Counted from the stretch's first letter, positions 17,588 to 26,455 are shown. The stretch: DNA of 32,407 nt from Rhodocyclaceae bacterium (GCA_026646875.1 JAPKHL010000033.1:1-32407), one strand, 5' to 3'. Program-made: numbers and translations. The notes: generated from the sequence alone by a model not told the origin.

Positions 17588-18461
17588 CCCGGCGCGGGCA
17601 GTCTGGACCTGGGAGAGCGCCTACCCGGCGCCGGCCAAGCTCAACCTCTTCCTGCACGTCGTCGGACGGCGTGCCGATGGCTACCATCTGCTGCAGACCC
17701 TCTTCCGCTTCGTCGGGCACGGCGATGTCCTGCGTTTCGCGCCGCGCACGGATGGCGAGGTGCGGCTGCTGCGCGCCCTGCCCGGGGTTCCTCCCGAGCG
17801 CGACCTGACGGTGCGTGCGGCGCGCCTGTTGCAGCAGGCGACGGGATGTCGGCAGGGCGTCGACATCGCGGTCGACAAGCGCCTGCCGATGGGAGGCGGG
17901 CTGGGCGGCGGCAGTTCGGACGCAGCCACCGTGCTGCTTGCCCTCAATCACCTCTGGGGGCTGGGACTGTCCCGGCAGCGCCTGCAGGAGCTCGGCCTGA
18001 CGCTGGGCGCCGACGTTCCGGTCTTCGTGTTCGGCGAGAATGCCTTCGCCGAAGGCGTCGGCGAGGCCCTGCGGGCCGTCAGCCTGCCACCGGCCTGGTA
18101 TGTCGTCCTCGAACCCCCGGTCGAGGTGCCCACCGCAGCCATCTTCTCCGCTCCGGAACTGCGGCGCGACACCCCCCCCATTGCATTTGCCGATCTGCCG
18201 CTGCGGCCCGGCCAGGGGCATAACGATCTGCAAGCGGTCGCCGTTGCCCGCAACCCGCAGGTCGCCGAACATCTCGACTGGCTGGCCGGGCACGCGGCGG
18301 AGGCCGACCGGGTGTGCATGAGCGGCTCGGGGGCCTGCGTGTTCGCCGAATTTTCCGGGCACGCCGCCGCCGCCGCCCTGCTGCACCGCCTGCCGCCGGG
18401 CATGCGTGGCTGGCTGGCGCAGGGTCTGGCGGCGCATCCCCTGCGCGGACTGGCCACCTGA
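17580..18461 (+). CDS. ispE: 4-diphosphocytidyl-2-C-methyl-D-erythritol kinase
   Basis: 293 residues. It starts at ATG 17580 inside the end of lol[21 protein letters not shown] is the family N-terminus, [15 protein letters not shown] (about 102-116) is the GHMP kinase ATP loop, and [12 protein letters not shown] is the C-terminal glycine motif. It phosphorylates CDP-methylerythritol in the MEP pathway for isoprenoids. Most likely co-transcribed with the TPR and lolB genes. Confidence 0.97.
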   Translation: MSDPARAVWTWESAYPAPAKLNLFLHVVGRRADGYHLLQTLFRFVGHGDVLRFAPRTDGEVRLLRALPGVPPERDLTVRAARLLQQATGCRQGVDIAVDKRLPMGGGLGGGSSDAATVLLALNHLWGLGLSRQRLQELGLTLGADVPVFVFGENAFAEGVGEALRAVSLPPAWYVVLEPPVEVPTAAIFSAPELRRDTPPIAFADLPLRPGQGHNDLQAVAVARNPQVAEHLDWLAGHAAEADRVCMSGSGACVFAEFSGHAAAAALLHRLPPGMRGWLAQGLAAHPLRGLAT

Positions 18462-18497
18462 GCGAAGCCGAGCACGGGAATTTCCCGCCCGGTTTTT

Positions 18498-18514
18498 CCA
18501 GCGGCTGGTTTTTT
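18498..18514 (+). terminator. Possible weak terminator after ispE
   Basis: A short CCAG-CGG-CTGG stem is followed by six T. The stem is only 4 bp, and the T-run also lies in the AT-rich upstream part of the tRNA promoter. Confidence 0.4.
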
Positions 18515-18528
18515 AAAAATTTTTGCTG

Positions 18529-18540
18529 TATCATGCGCGC
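18529..18540 (+). promoter_or_regulatory. -10 element and GC-rich discriminator of the tRNA-Gln promoter
   Basis: TATCAT (18529-18534) is directly followed by GCGCGC, the kind of GC-rich discriminator found at stable-RNA promoters under stringent control. An A/T-rich block (18509-18524) sits upstream. No good -35 is visible; TGGTTT at 18506-18511 has 17-bp spacing. Confidence 0.5.
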
Positions 18541-18573
18541 CTCGTTCGCTGGTGAAAGCCGGCGGACGCGAGT

Positions 18574-18650
18574 TGGGGAGTCGCCAAGTTGGTCAAGGCA
18601 CCGGATTTTGATTCCGGCATTCGAAGGTTCGAATCCTTCTTCCCCAGCCA
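18574..18650 (+). tRNA. tRNA-Gln (anticodon UUG)
   Basis: 77 nt with the CCA encoded (18648-18650). The acceptor TGGGGAG pairs with TTCCCCA, including the weak U1-A72 pair typical of tRNA-Gln. The anticodon stem is CCGGA/TCCGG around loop TTTTGAT, with TTG at 18608-18610. The T-arm has GGTTCGAATCC. It lies between ispE and prs, its usual betaproteobacterial position. Confidence 0.98.
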
Positions 18651-18668
18651 CCCGAATTCTCCACGAGC

Positions 18669-18705
18669 CGGGCAGGTAGATCCTACCTGCCCGCGTTGCT
18701 TTTTA
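18669..18705 (+). terminator. Intrinsic terminator of the tRNA-Gln transcript
   Basis: A perfect 11-bp stem (18669-18679 with 18683-18693) closes a 3-nt loop and is followed by CGTTGCTTTTT. It lies 18 bp after the tRNA and about 35 bp before prs. Confidence 0.85.
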
Positions 18706-18739
18706 CGGCGCAGGAGATCCGCGCCACAGGATGCTCGAC

Positions 18740-19690
18740 ATGGCCTATGACAGCCTGATGGTATTCTCCGGCAACGCCACGCCGAAGCTGGCCGCCGATA
18801 TCGCCAAACGCCTGAACATCTCGCTCGGCCGCGCCAACGTCGGCCGCTTCTCCGACGGCGAGGTCAGCGTCGAGATCCACGAGCATGTCCGGGGCAAGGA
18901 CGTGTTCGTCCTGCAATCCACCTGCGCGCCGTCGAACGAGAACCTGATGGAGCTGCTGGTCATGGTCGACGCGCTGAAACGCGCCTCGGCCGGCCGCATC
19001 ACCGCCGCCATCCCGTATTTCGGCTACGCCCGCCAGGATCGCCGCTCGCGTTCGTCGCGGGTGCCGATCGCCGCCAAGCTGGTCGCCAACATGCTCGTCG
19101 CCTCCGGCGTGGACCGCGTGCTCACCATGGACCTGCACGCCGAGCAGATCCAGGGCTTCTTCGACATCCCGGTCGACAACATCTACGCGCTGCCGATCCT
19201 GCTGGCCGACGTGTGGAAGCAGAATTTCGACGACCTGATGGTCGTCTCGCCCGACGTCGGCGGCGTGGTGCGCGCCCGTGCGCTGGCCAAGCGCCTCGAG
19301 TGCGATCTGGCGATCATCGACAAGCGTCGTCCGAAGGCCAACGTTTCCGAGGTGATGAACATCATCGGCGAGGTCGAGGGGCGCACCTGCGTGCTGATGG
19401 ACGACATGGTCGATACCGCCGGCACGCTGTGCAAGGCCGCCTCGGCGCTCAAGGCCAACGGCGCCAAGCGGGTGCTCGCCTACTGCACGCACCCGGTGCT
19501 GTCGGGCGCCGCCGTCGAGCGCATCAACGCCTCGGACCTCGACGAGCTGGTGGTCACCGACACCATCCCGCTGCGCCCCGAAGCGCAGCAGTGCCAGCGC
19601 ATCCGCCAGCTGTCGGTGGCCGACGTGATGGCCGAGACGATCCGCCGCATCAGCAACGAGGACTCGGTTTCCTCGCTGTTCATCGAGTGA
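18740..19690 (+). CDS. prs: Ribose-phosphate pyrophosphokinase (PRPP synthetase)
   Basis: 316 residues from ATG 18740 ([13 protein letters not shown], the usual betaproteobacterial N-terminus), with AGGA 8 nt upstream. An in-frame ATG at 18731 overlaps that Shine-Dalgarno and is less likely. Motifs: [20 protein letters not shown] (ATP-binding loop), [30 protein letters not shown], and the PRPP loop [13 protein letters not shown]. It makes PRPP from ribose 5-phosphate and ATP for purine, pyrimidine, NAD, His and Trp synthesis. It is followed by rplY after an 86-bp leader-like gap. Confidence 0.98.
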   Translation: MAYDSLMVFSGNATPKLAADIAKRLNISLGRANVGRFSDGEVSVEIHEHVRGKDVFVLQSTCAPSNENLMELLVMVDALKRASAGRITAAIPYFGYARQDRRSRSSRVPIAAKLVANMLVASGVDRVLTMDLHAEQIQGFFDIPVDNIYALPILLADVWKQNFDDLMVVSPDVGGVVRARALAKRLECDLAIIDKRRPKANVSEVMNIIGEVEGRTCVLMDDMVDTAGTLCKAASALKANGAKRVLAYCTHPVLSGAAVERINASDLDELVVTDTIPLRPEAQQCQRIRQLSVADVMAETIRRISNEDSVSSLFIE

Positions 19691-19731
19691 GTCGCGCACG
19701 GCCCGCACGGATCGCAACCCTTTTCTCAACC

Positions 19732-19753
19732 CCCCGTCTGGTCGCGGACGGGG
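19732..19753 (+). other. Hairpin in the prs-rplY gap
   Basis: CCCCGTC (19732-19738) pairs exactly with GACGGGG (19747-19753) over an 8-nt loop, 24 bp before the rplY start. It lacks a U-run. It may be an mRNA-processing or attenuation structure that sets the prs/rplY ratio. Confidence 0.4.
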
Positions 19754-19776
19754 TCTAGCATCAACCAGGAGCTGTC

Positions 19777-20370
19777 ATGAAATTTGAAATCAACGCGCAG
19801 AAGCGCACCGTGCAGGGGTCCGGAGCGAGCCGCCGCCTGCGCCGCGCCAGCAAGGTCCCGGCCATCGTCTACGGTGGCGCCGCCGCCCCGCAGGCGATCG
19901 AACTCGATCACAACACCATCCTGCTCTCGCTGAAGAAGGAAGCCTTCCATTCCTCCGTGCTGACGCTGAACATCGACGGTACCGCCGAAGCGGTCCTGCT
20001 GCGCGATGCCCAGGTGCACCCCTACAAGGCGCAGGTCCTGCACGTTGACTTCCAGCGCGTCGACCCCAACCAGCCGATCCACCAGAAGGTGCCGCTGCAC
20101 TTCATCAACGCCGACGTCGCCCCCGGCGTCAAGCTGAGCGGCGGTTCCGTCTCGCACGTGATGAACGAAATCGACGTGGCCTGCCTGCCCAAGGATCTGC
20201 CCGAGTTCATCGAGGTCGATCTCAAGGATCTGGCCGCCGGCCAGTCGATCCACGTCTCCCAGCTTGCGCTGCCGGCCGGTGTCAAGGCCGTGGTGCATGG
20301 CGACGACGGCGTGGTTGCCCTGATCCAGGCCAAGAAGGGCGCCGCCGCCAGCGAAGGCGAATCCGCCTGA
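19777..20370 (+). CDS. rplY: Ribosomal protein bL25, long (CTC) form
   Basis: 197 residues; AGGAG stands 7 nt before the ATG. The N-terminal L25 domain ([27 protein letters not shown]) binds 5S rRNA. The C-terminal TL5/CTC domain (about 95-180: [28 protein letters not shown]) makes it twice the size of E. coli L25, as usual in Betaproteobacteria. It ends in an Ala/Glu tail. A strong terminator follows at 20389-20434. Confidence 0.97.
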   Translation: MKFEINAQKRTVQGSGASRRLRRASKVPAIVYGGAAAPQAIELDHNTILLSLKKEAFHSSVLTLNIDGTAEAVLLRDAQVHPYKAQVLHVDFQRVDPNQPIHQKVPLHFINADVAPGVKLSGGSVSHVMNEIDVACLPKDLPEFIEVDLKDLAAGQSIHVSQLALPAGVKAVVHGDDGVVALIQAKKGAAASEGESA

Positions 20371-20388
20371 GCCTAGCCGGCCCGCCGA

Positions 20389-20434
20389 CAGGCCGCCGCC
20401 TGGCACAGCGTGCCCGCGGCGGCCTGTTTTCTTT
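20389..20434 (+). terminator. Intrinsic terminator after rplY
   Basis: An 11-bp perfect stem (20389-20399 with 20416-20426) with an inner GGCAC/GTGCC stem is followed by TTTTCTTT. pth begins 16 bp later, so it needs read-through or its own promoter. Confidence 0.88.
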
Positions 20435-20449
20435 GAGTGACCGCCCGTC

Positions 20450-21019
20450 ATGACCGCACTCCGCCTGATCGTCGGCCTCGGCAACCCCGGCGCCGAGTAC
20501 GAGGACACCCGCCACAACGTCGGTTTCTGGTTCGTCGACCGCCTGGCGCGCGAGTTGAAGACGACACTCGCCCCGCAGGGCAAGTTCCACGGCCAGGTCG
20601 GCCGCAGCGGCGAGCTCTGGCTGCTGCAGCCGATGACCTTCATGAACCGCTCCGGACAGGCGGTTGCCGCCCTCGCGCGCTTCTACCGGATCGCGCCCGA
20701 GGAAATCCTCGTCGTGCACGACGAGCTCGACCTGCCGCCGGGTGGCATCCGCCTCAAGCGGGGCGGCGGCAATGGCGGCCACAATGGCCTGAAGGACATC
20801 CAGTCGCACCTGTCCACCCCCGACTTCTGGCGCTTGCGCCTGGGCATCGGCCATCCCGGCGACCGCAACGTGGTTGCCGATTACGTGCTGAAGGCGCCCC
20901 GCCGCGAGGAGCAGGAATGCATCGACCGGGCGCTCGACCGTTGCCTGCTCGCCTGGCCGCGCCTGGCCGCCGGCGAGCACGCCGCCGCCCAGCAGCAGCT
21001 GCACGGCAAGACCCCCTAG
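20450..21019 (+). CDS. pth: Peptidyl-tRNA hydrolase
   Basis: 189 residues. [21 protein letters not shown] contains Asn12 and catalytic His22; FMNRSG and [10 protein letters not shown] (Asp91) complete the active site; [13 protein letters not shown] follows. It frees tRNA from peptidyl-tRNA that drops off ribosomes. The place next to rplY and ychF is conserved. No strong Shine-Dalgarno is seen before the ATG. Confidence 0.98.
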   Translation: MTALRLIVGLGNPGAEYEDTRHNVGFWFVDRLARELKTTLAPQGKFHGQVGRSGELWLLQPMTFMNRSGQAVAALARFYRIAPEEILVVHDELDLPPGGIRLKRGGGNGGHNGLKDIQSHLSTPDFWRLRLGIGHPGDRNVVADYVLKAPRREEQECIDRALDRCLLAWPRLAAGEHAAAQQQLHGKTP

Positions 21020-21038
21020 ACCTTTCAGGAATACGACC

Positions 21039-22130
21039 ATGAGCCTCAAGTGCGGTATCGTCGGCCTGCCCAATGTCGGCAAGTCCACCCTCTTCAACGC
21101 CCTGACCAAGGCGGGCATCGAAGCCGCCAACTACCCGTTCTGCACCATCGAGCCGAACGTCGGCATCGTCGAGGTGCCCGATCCCAGGCTCGTTCAGCTC
21201 GCGGAAATCGTCAAGCCGCAGAAGGTCCAGCCGGCCATCGTCGAATTCGTGGACATCGCCGGGCTGGTCGCCGGCGCCTCGAAAGGCGAGGGGCTCGGCA
21301 ACCAGTTCCTGGCCAACATCCGCGAAACCGACGCCATCGTCCATGTCGTGCGCTGCTTCGCCGACGACAACGTGGTGCATGTCTCGGGCAGCGTCGACCC
21401 GATCCGCGACATCGAGGTGATCGACACCGAACTCGCCCTCGCCGATCTCGGCACCGTGGAAAAGGCCATCAACCGCTACAAGCGTCCGGCCGCTTCCGGC
21501 GACAAGGAAGCGAAGATCCTCGTCGCGGTGCTCGAGAAATGCCTGGCCCAGCTCAACGAAGCAAAACCGGTGCGCGCGCTCGACCTGAGCCGGGAGGAGT
21601 GGGCCAGCCTCAAGCCCTTCTGCCTGATTACCGCCAAGCCGGTGCTGTATGCCGCCAACGTCGCCGAGGATGGCTTCGAGAACAACCCGCACCTCGATGC
21701 CGTGCGGAGCCATGCCGCGGCCGAGGGCGCCGAGGTGGTCGCCCTGTGCGCGGCCATCGAGGCGGAAATCGCCGACCTCGAGGACGCCGACAAGAAGGAA
21801 TTCCTTGCCTCGATGGGGCTCGAGGAGCCCGGCCTCGATCGCCTGATCCGGGCCGGCTACACCCTGCTCGGCCTGCAGACCTATTTCACCGCCGGCGTCA
21901 AGGAAGTGCGCGCCTGGACGATCCACAAGGGCGATACCGCGCCGCAGGCCGCCGGTGTCATCCACACCGACTTCGAGCGCGGCTTCATCCGCGCCCAGAC
22001 GATCGCCTTCGAGGATTTCATCGCCTTCAAGGGCGAACAGGGTGCCAAGGAAGCCGGCAAGATGCGCGCCGAAGGCAAGGAATACGTCGTCAAGGATGGC
22101 GACGTGCTGAACTTCCTGTTCAACGTCTAA
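21039..22130 (+). CDS. ychF: Redox/ribosome-associated ATPase YchF (OLA1 family)
   Basis: 363 residues; AGGA is 8 nt before ATG 21039. G1 is GLPNVGKST, then [20 protein letters not shown], a helical coiled-coil insertion and the C-terminal TGS domain ([16 protein letters not shown] ... [15 protein letters not shown]). YchF proteins bind ATP in preference to GTP, associate with ribosomes and affect oxidative-stress response. It ends the conserved chromosomal block; the mobile element begins beyond its terminator. Confidence 0.98.
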   Translation: MSLKCGIVGLPNVGKSTLFNALTKAGIEAANYPFCTIEPNVGIVEVPDPRLVQLAEIVKPQKVQPAIVEFVDIAGLVAGASKGEGLGNQFLANIRETDAIVHVVRCFADDNVVHVSGSVDPIRDIEVIDTELALADLGTVEKAINRYKRPAASGDKEAKILVAVLEKCLAQLNEAKPVRALDLSREEWASLKPFCLITAKPVLYAANVAEDGFENNPHLDAVRSHAAAEGAEVVALCAAIEAEIADLEDADKKEFLASMGLEEPGLDRLIRAGYTLLGLQTYFTAGVKEVRAWTIHKGDTAPQAAGVIHTDFERGFIRAQTIAFEDFIAFKGEQGAKEAGKMRAEGKEYVVKDGDVLNFLFNV

Positions 22131-22166
22131 CTCTGGACTGTTGCATCGCGGGGTCTCAGAAGACCT

Positions 22167-22205
22167 CAAAAAACCCGCATCTCCCTGTGAATGCGGGTTT
22201 TTTTA
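22167..22205 (+). terminator. Terminator after ychF (bidirectional)
   Basis: A 10-bp perfect stem, AAACCCGCAT (22171-22180) with ATGCGGGTTT (22191-22200), continues into further A/T pairs and ends in a T-run. The A-run upstream lets it work in both directions. Confidence 0.88.
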
Positions 22206-22243
22206 CGCCTTGTTTGTCTCATCCCATGTCTTCCTGTCACAAG

Positions 22244-22300
22244 AAAAAGCGGGTACGCTAGTGGGTACGACCTTTTTATACCCACTTCAAAAAGCGGGTA
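22244..22300. repeat. Repeats upstream of the integrase: 12-bp direct repeats and an inverted repeat
   Basis: AAAAAGCGGGTA occurs at 22244-22255 and 22289-22300. Between them GTGGGTA (22261-22267) and TACCCAC (22279-22285) form a perfect inverted repeat. This pattern, 24 bp before the integrase ATG, fits arm-type integrase or excisionase binding sites, or an operator for the integrase. Confidence 0.6.
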
Positions 22301-22324
22301 TGAGGTTCAGGACAGAGAGAACCC

Positions 22325-23617
22325 ATGCTGAACGACACCCAATGCCGCACCGCCAAGCCCAAAGCCAAGCCGTACAAGCTCTCGGACGACAAGGGTCTGC
22401 ACCTAGAGGTGAAGCCCAACGGAGTGAAAGCGTGGCGATACCGCTTCAAGCTTGAAAAAGATGGTCAACTGAAGGAGAGCGTTTTCGCCATCGGCGAGTA
22501 CGTCAGCGCACCAGCTGGCGAATCCGCAGAGGAAGCTGTGGCGCGACGTGCTGGTGGGCGCTTCACCTTGGCAGAAGCACGAGAAGAGAGGGTCAAAGCC
22601 CGCGCCTTGGTCAAGCAAGGCATCAACCCCGCCCATCAACGTCAGCTCGACAAAATCAAGCGGGTACAGCAGAGTGCGACCACCTTCGAGTCGGTAGCCC
22701 GCGAGTGGGTATCCATGAAGGACTGGGAGGAGGTGACCAAGAAGCGCCGCCTCGACATGCTGCAGCGCGTCGTTTTCCCAAAAATCGGTATGTTGCCGAT
22801 CAAGCAGGTTACCCCCGCACACGTCTTGGATGTGCTGAAAACCGCCCAAAAGAAGAACGGACCATCCGTCGCCGCTGAAGCCAAACGCACCATGGCTGGT
22901 GTCTTCGATCTTGCTGTGTCCACGCTGCGGGCCGACAGCGATCCCGTCTATCCTGTGCGTAGGGCCTTGCCTACCAACAAGACCCAACACAAGCGCCCAC
23001 TCACCACCGACGAAATCGGTCAGTTGCTGCGTGACCTCGCCAGCCACGGTGCGCGGCATGAAACCATGGGTGCGTTTCGTTTGATGTGGTGGACGCTTTG
23101 CCGCCCGAGTGAGGCGGTGGAGGCCAAGTGGTCAGAATTTGACTTGGACGCAGCGGCATGGCGAATTCCTGCCGAACGCATGAAGAAGCGCAAGGAGCAC
23201 GTCGTTCCCTTGCCTACGCAAGCAGTTGACATGTTGCGTGGCCTGCACGGGGTAACCGGCCACTGGGAACATGTGTTCCCCGGCAGAGACGACAGGCGCA
23301 AGCCCATGAGCGTTGCTTCGTTCAGGCAAATGCTCAACGTCTTGGGCTGGGCGGGCAAATACAGCCCTCACGCTACCCGTACAACCGGCAGCACTCGCCT
23401 GAATGAAATGGGGTACTCACCAGACTGGATTGAGCGGCAGCTCGCGCACGTTGAACCGAATGCTGTCCGACGCACGTACAACCATGCTGACTATCTGACC
23501 GATCGAACCAAGATGATGCAGCAGTGGGCTGACATGCTTGATGCTTGGCAGAAAGGCGGTGAAGTTGTACCGATTGGAAAGCTCCACCAGGCCTCGAAGA
23601 CCGCTGCCAGGGCTTGA
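22325..23617 (+). CDS. P4-type tyrosine-recombinase integrase
   Basis: 430 residues. The N-terminus (residues 1-100) is the DUF4102-type arm-DNA-binding domain (SDDKGLHLEVKPNGVKAWRY). A SAM-like core-binding domain spans about 118-210. The catalytic domain has Arg260 (WTLCRPSEA), a lysine in the MKKRKEHVVPL turn, His349/Arg352 (SPHATRTTGS), His375 (QLAHVE) and nucleophile Tyr385 (RRTYNHADY), so all key residues are present. Codon use is less GC-biased than in ychF. It sits directly past the ychF terminator and points away from it into the element. No excisionase gene is seen. The target is not a tRNA 3' end here; the nearest tRNA is 3.7 kb away. Confidence 0.93.
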   Translation: MLNDTQCRTAKPKAKPYKLSDDKGLHLEVKPNGVKAWRYRFKLEKDGQLKESVFAIGEYVSAPAGESAEEAVARRAGGRFTLAEAREERVKARALVKQGINPAHQRQLDKIKRVQQSATTFESVAREWVSMKDWEEVTKKRRLDMLQRVVFPKIGMLPIKQVTPAHVLDVLKTAQKKNGPSVAAEAKRTMAGVFDLAVSTLRADSDPVYPVRRALPTNKTQHKRPLTTDEIGQLLRDLASHGARHETMGAFRLMWWTLCRPSEAVEAKWSEFDLDAAAWRIPAERMKKRKEHVVPLPTQAVDMLRGLHGVTGHWEHVFPGRDDRRKPMSVASFRQMLNVLGWAGKYSPHATRTTGSTRLNEMGYSPDWIERQLAHVEPNAVRRTYNHADYLTDRTKMMQQWADMLDAWQKGGEVVPIGKLHQASKTAARA

Positions 23618-23622
23618 TTCCA

Positions 23623-24090
23623 CTATGCTTCGTCGTCTTTGGGCAGCACATCGGGATAGTTCAGGTTGGCCTCAATGGTGTCCCCAATCCACGTCAGGCA
23701 CTCGGTCATGTCAATGACCTGATCAACCTCCTCGCCAGCATCCGACTTCGGCGATTCCCCGGCCCCCAAGTGATCGTCATTGCTTGCTTGACCGTGACCC
23801 TGTTTTACATCAGCGACTACCAGCACCAGCCCTGGCCGTGCCGCAGAAGATCTCAACACTGCCTGATGGTTTTCAAGGCCGTGCAGGATGTGGTGCAAGC
23901 CATCGATGGCTTCGGTCACCGTTGCTGCCACCTCTGAGGCCCAGGTTTGCAACTCGGAAATCAATGTGGTGGGCGGAATCAACAAGCTGTCCTCCACCTC
24001 TTTGGTGCCTGTGAACACGGAGGCATTGTTGACCTTCCAGCCCTTGGCGGTCATCTGTGGGGCCAGTTGCTCGAAGCAATCGGCGGTCAA
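23623..24090 (-). CDS. Hypothetical mobile-element protein, probably 5'-truncated
   Basis: 155 residues from a TTG at 24090. The open frame reaches 24117, where an in-frame TGA stops it, and the residues before the TTG (SWSITTDQAL) look coding too. Third-position bias supports this frame over the plus-strand alternatives. The middle is helical (TWASEVAATVTEAIDGLHH, ILHGLENHQAVL). The C-terminus is acidic (VLPKDDEA). I recognise no domain. It is convergent with the integrase, with 5 bp between stops. The natural start may have been lost in the rearrangement at 24174-24186. Confidence 0.5.
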   Translation of the reverse strand: MTADCFEQLAPQMTAKGWKVNNASVFTGTKEVEDSLLIPPTTLISELQTWASEVAATVTEAIDGLHHILHGLENHQAVLRSSAARPGLVLVVADVKQGHGQASNDDHLGAGESPKSDAGEEVDQVIDMTECLTWIGDTIEANLNYPDVLPKDDEA

Positions 24091-24173
24091 TGCCTGATCG
24101 GTCGTGATGGACCAACTTCATGCGTGGACGCTGTCGCCGGCAACACAAGATCTGGAGTTGTCGATCAGGGTGC

Positions 24174-24186
24174 GTTTAAACGCTAC
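24174..24186. repeat. 13-bp direct repeat, downstream copy
   Basis: GTTTAAACGCTAC, identical to 26193-26205. It lies 12 bp past the stop of the CHASE-GGDEF gene. Here it also forms the 12-bp palindrome GCGTTTAAACGC (24172-24183). Confidence 0.85.
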
Positions 24187-24198
24187 GGGAACGCAGAG

Positions 24199-26163
24199 CT
24201 ACACCGAGCCGCTATCCTGATGCACCAAGGCTCCATTCTTGGAGCCTTTCTTGACCTGATACATCGCCTGATCGGCATGCTCGCTGAGCACCTCGATGGT
24301 CGTTCCATGCTGAGGGTAGAGCGCGATACCGACACTAATGGAAATTCGTGCTTCGCCACCCGCAGGCAAGGGGATTGGTCGGCGGACCTCCGAGATGAAC
24401 AGGCTGGCCTTTTTGAGCGCCTCCTGTTCGTCGCTGACGTGTTGCAGCAAGGCCACGTACTCATCGCCTCCCACCCTGGCGAGCGTGTCGGAGGCACGGA
24501 TGCAACGCAGGAGACGGCGGGCCACGGTCTTTAGCACTACATCCCCCGCTTCGTGGCCATGGGTGTCGTTGACCGACTTGAACCCATCCAGATCCATGAA
24601 CAGCACAGCCAGATGCGTGTTCTCGCGCTCTGCCAATGCAAGCGCCTGCTGTATGCGGTCACCGAGTAAGACCCGGTTGGGTAGATCGGTCAATACGTCA
24701 TGATGCGCTCGATGGTGATAGGTATCCAGCTCCTGTCTGGACCGGCTGATGTCCTGATGGGTACCGTACATGATGAGAGGCTTGCCATCCCGATCCCATT
24801 TCCCCACCTTCCCGCGGTCCAGCACCCAGATCCAGTGCCCATCCTTGTGGCGCATCCTGGCCTCACACTCGTAGAACGGTAACTCCCCCGCCAAGTGCTG
24901 CTTGAGCAGCTGTTCTGACTTTTGCAGATCTTCCGGATGCGTGAGCTTTGCCCAGGTGACGATGGAGATCGGCTCAAGCTCTTGGAGCTTGTATCCAACG
25001 ATCCTCGCCCATTCCTCATTGAAGACGGTTTCACCGCTCTGGACATTCCACTCCCAGGTGCCGACCCGGGTGCCTTCAAGAATGGCACTCAATCGAGACC
25101 TCTCCAGAGACAGGTCTTCTGTCATCGCGCGGGCCGCCGCTTCTGCCCGGGACCGACCCGACACCAGCAAAAACATCAGCCCAGCCAGCATGGCACTGAG
25201 CAAGACACCGGTTACCGCGATCACGATCGGTAGCCCTCTGTCCACCCGTTGCAGAAGGCTCGTGCTGCCATGCACGCGGACGGTCCAGGTTTGTCCCATC
25301 ATGCGCAGCCGATGCACCGATTCAAACCCTGGACGGATATCGGTACGCCCTGAACTGCCAAAGTGAGTTCGTGTCGCTTCAACCATCTCTTCGCCGTCGA
25401 AGATGTCGATGATCAGGTCACGCTCCTGCTCTCCGAGGAGACCCTGCAGGAAGTCTGTCATGCGAAACGGTGCATAGACCCAGCCGCGCAGTTGTTCCCG
25501 GCGCTCTGCTACGGTTGCCGCTGGCTGGTCAGTAGCGTAGATCGCCTGGTAGATCAGGAACCCCGACTGCTCCTGAACCCCCGTTTCCTGCTGGAGACGC
25601 ACATGCCCCGAAAGCGCGATGGCACCCGTATCTACCGAGCGCTGCATGGCCTCGCGCCGCACGGGTTCTGAATACATGTCGAAGCCGAAGGCACGCAGGT
25701 TGCGTCCCAAAAACGGCTCCAGATACACGATCGAGGAATACAGGTCTCGTTGGCCTGCTGGTTGCACCGTGTAAGAGGGAAAGCCTTCGGCGCGGACCTG
25801 ATCGATGTGGGTTTGCAGATCGGCAGGCCGGATGGCCCTGGCGAAGCCCACGCCTTGGATGCCAGGCAGGTACTGGTCCAGAGCCTGGCGATCGGAATAC
25901 CTTCGGAAATCTTCACGTCCGACATCATCATGCACATCAAAGAACCCGGCCGTGCCCCGCAGGACCTGCTGGTAGGTGGCCATGCGGTTCTCGATGCGCT
26001 CAGCAGCCTCCCGGGCGCGGAAGTCGAAGTAGACCTGTTGTCGTTGATCGACGGACTCGACGATGAGTTGGTAAAGCACTACGGTGGAGCACAGGCCGAT
26101 CAAAAAAACCACAAGAGGGATTAGCCTCGGCGACAGTCGGCATGGTTTGCCAGAGGGGATCAT
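24199..26163 (-). CDS. CHASE-PAS-GGDEF diguanylate cyclase
   Basis: 654 residues. TM1 is about residues 14-34. A periplasmic CHASE sensor spans about 45-300 (GFFDVHDDVGREDFRRYS, YLPGIQGVGFARAI, EPVRREAMQRSVDTG). TM2 is about 311-334. A PAS/PAC domain spans about 356-476 (GTWEWNVQSGETVFNEEW, GTHQDISRSRQE). The GGDEF domain spans about 484-645 with GGDEY (565-569) and an upstream RASD (556-559) that fits the inhibitory I-site, so it should be an active, product-inhibited cyclase making c-di-GMP. The CHASE ligand is unknown. It is the only gene between two 13-bp direct repeats and is cargo of the integrative element. The start at 26163 lacks a strong Shine-Dalgarno. Confidence 0.9.
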   Translation of the reverse strand: MIPSGKPCRLSPRLIPLVVFLIGLCSTVVLYQLIVESVDQRQQVYFDFRAREAAERIENRMATYQQVLRGTAGFFDVHDDVGREDFRRYSDRQALDQYLPGIQGVGFARAIRPADLQTHIDQVRAEGFPSYTVQPAGQRDLYSSIVYLEPFLGRNLRAFGFDMYSEPVRREAMQRSVDTGAIALSGHVRLQQETGVQEQSGFLIYQAIYATDQPAATVAERREQLRGWVYAPFRMTDFLQGLLGEQERDLIIDIFDGEEMVEATRTHFGSSGRTDIRPGFESVHRLRMMGQTWTVRVHGSTSLLQRVDRGLPIVIAVTGVLLSAMLAGLMFLLVSGRSRAEAAARAMTEDLSLERSRLSAILEGTRVGTWEWNVQSGETVFNEEWARIVGYKLQELEPISIVTWAKLTHPEDLQKSEQLLKQHLAGELPFYECEARMRHKDGHWIWVLDRGKVGKWDRDGKPLIMYGTHQDISRSRQELDTYHHRAHHDVLTDLPNRVLLGDRIQQALALAERENTHLAVLFMDLDGFKSVNDTHGHEAGDVVLKTVARRLLRCIRASDTLARVGGDEYVALLQHVSDEQEALKKASLFISEVRRPIPLPAGGEARISISVGIALYPQHGTTIEVLSEHADQAMYQVKKGSKNGALVHQDSGSV

Positions 26164-26192
26164 TCGCTATGCCGTCTTGTTGATTTCCCAAA

Positions 26193-26205
26193 GTTTAAAC
26201 GCTAC
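26193..26205. repeat. 13-bp direct repeat, upstream copy
   Basis: GTTTAAACGCTAC, the partner of 24174-24186, 29 bp upstream of the CHASE-GGDEF start. The interval between the repeats is 2006 bp. Confidence 0.85.
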
Positions 26206-26284
26206 CGGTTTATCGCCCATATCACTTTGATGAGGGTCAATCGGAACAAAGTCTGACGCATAGTCATAGGGTAAAGGGCCACAC

Positions 26285-26446
26285 TCAAGCCAGCACCGCC
26301 ACCCCGACCACGTTGCCACGCCCGTACTGCGCCTCAAGCAGTTGCCGCGCATGAATTGGATTGCTGGCCGCCACCTGTGCCCACACCGTCATCATGCTGG
26401 CACCCGATGGGCTGTGAACCCGCACCCTTGCCTTGTATGTGTTCAC
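26285..26446 (-). CDS. Small conjugative-element-type protein (53 aa)
   Basis: Starts at GTG 26446 with GAGGG 7 nt upstream: MNTYKARVRVHSPSGASMM, then VAASNPIHARQLLEAQYGRG and GVAVLA at the end. Short proteins of this kind (KARV...A..LLEAQYG) are common small cargo of integrating conjugative elements; that recollection was not checked. It follows the 26456-26635 frame by 9 bp, so the two would be co-transcribed. Function unknown. Confidence 0.6.
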   Translation of the reverse strand: MNTYKARVRVHSPSGASMMTVWAQVAASNPIHARQLLEAQYGRGNVVGVAVLA

Positions 26447-26455
26447 AGCCGTCCC

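Noticed and set aside
18574..18650. tRNA-Gln as integration site of the integrase
   Set aside because: It is 3.7 kb from the integrase, with intact housekeeping genes between, and no copy of the tRNA 3' end was noticed at the element's other side.
24174..26205. 13-bp repeats as integron attC core sites
   Set aside because: The repeat does not fit the GTTRRRY/RYYYAAC core pattern, no attC-like imperfect dyad of 50-130 bp is present, and the nearby integrase is P4-type, not IntI.
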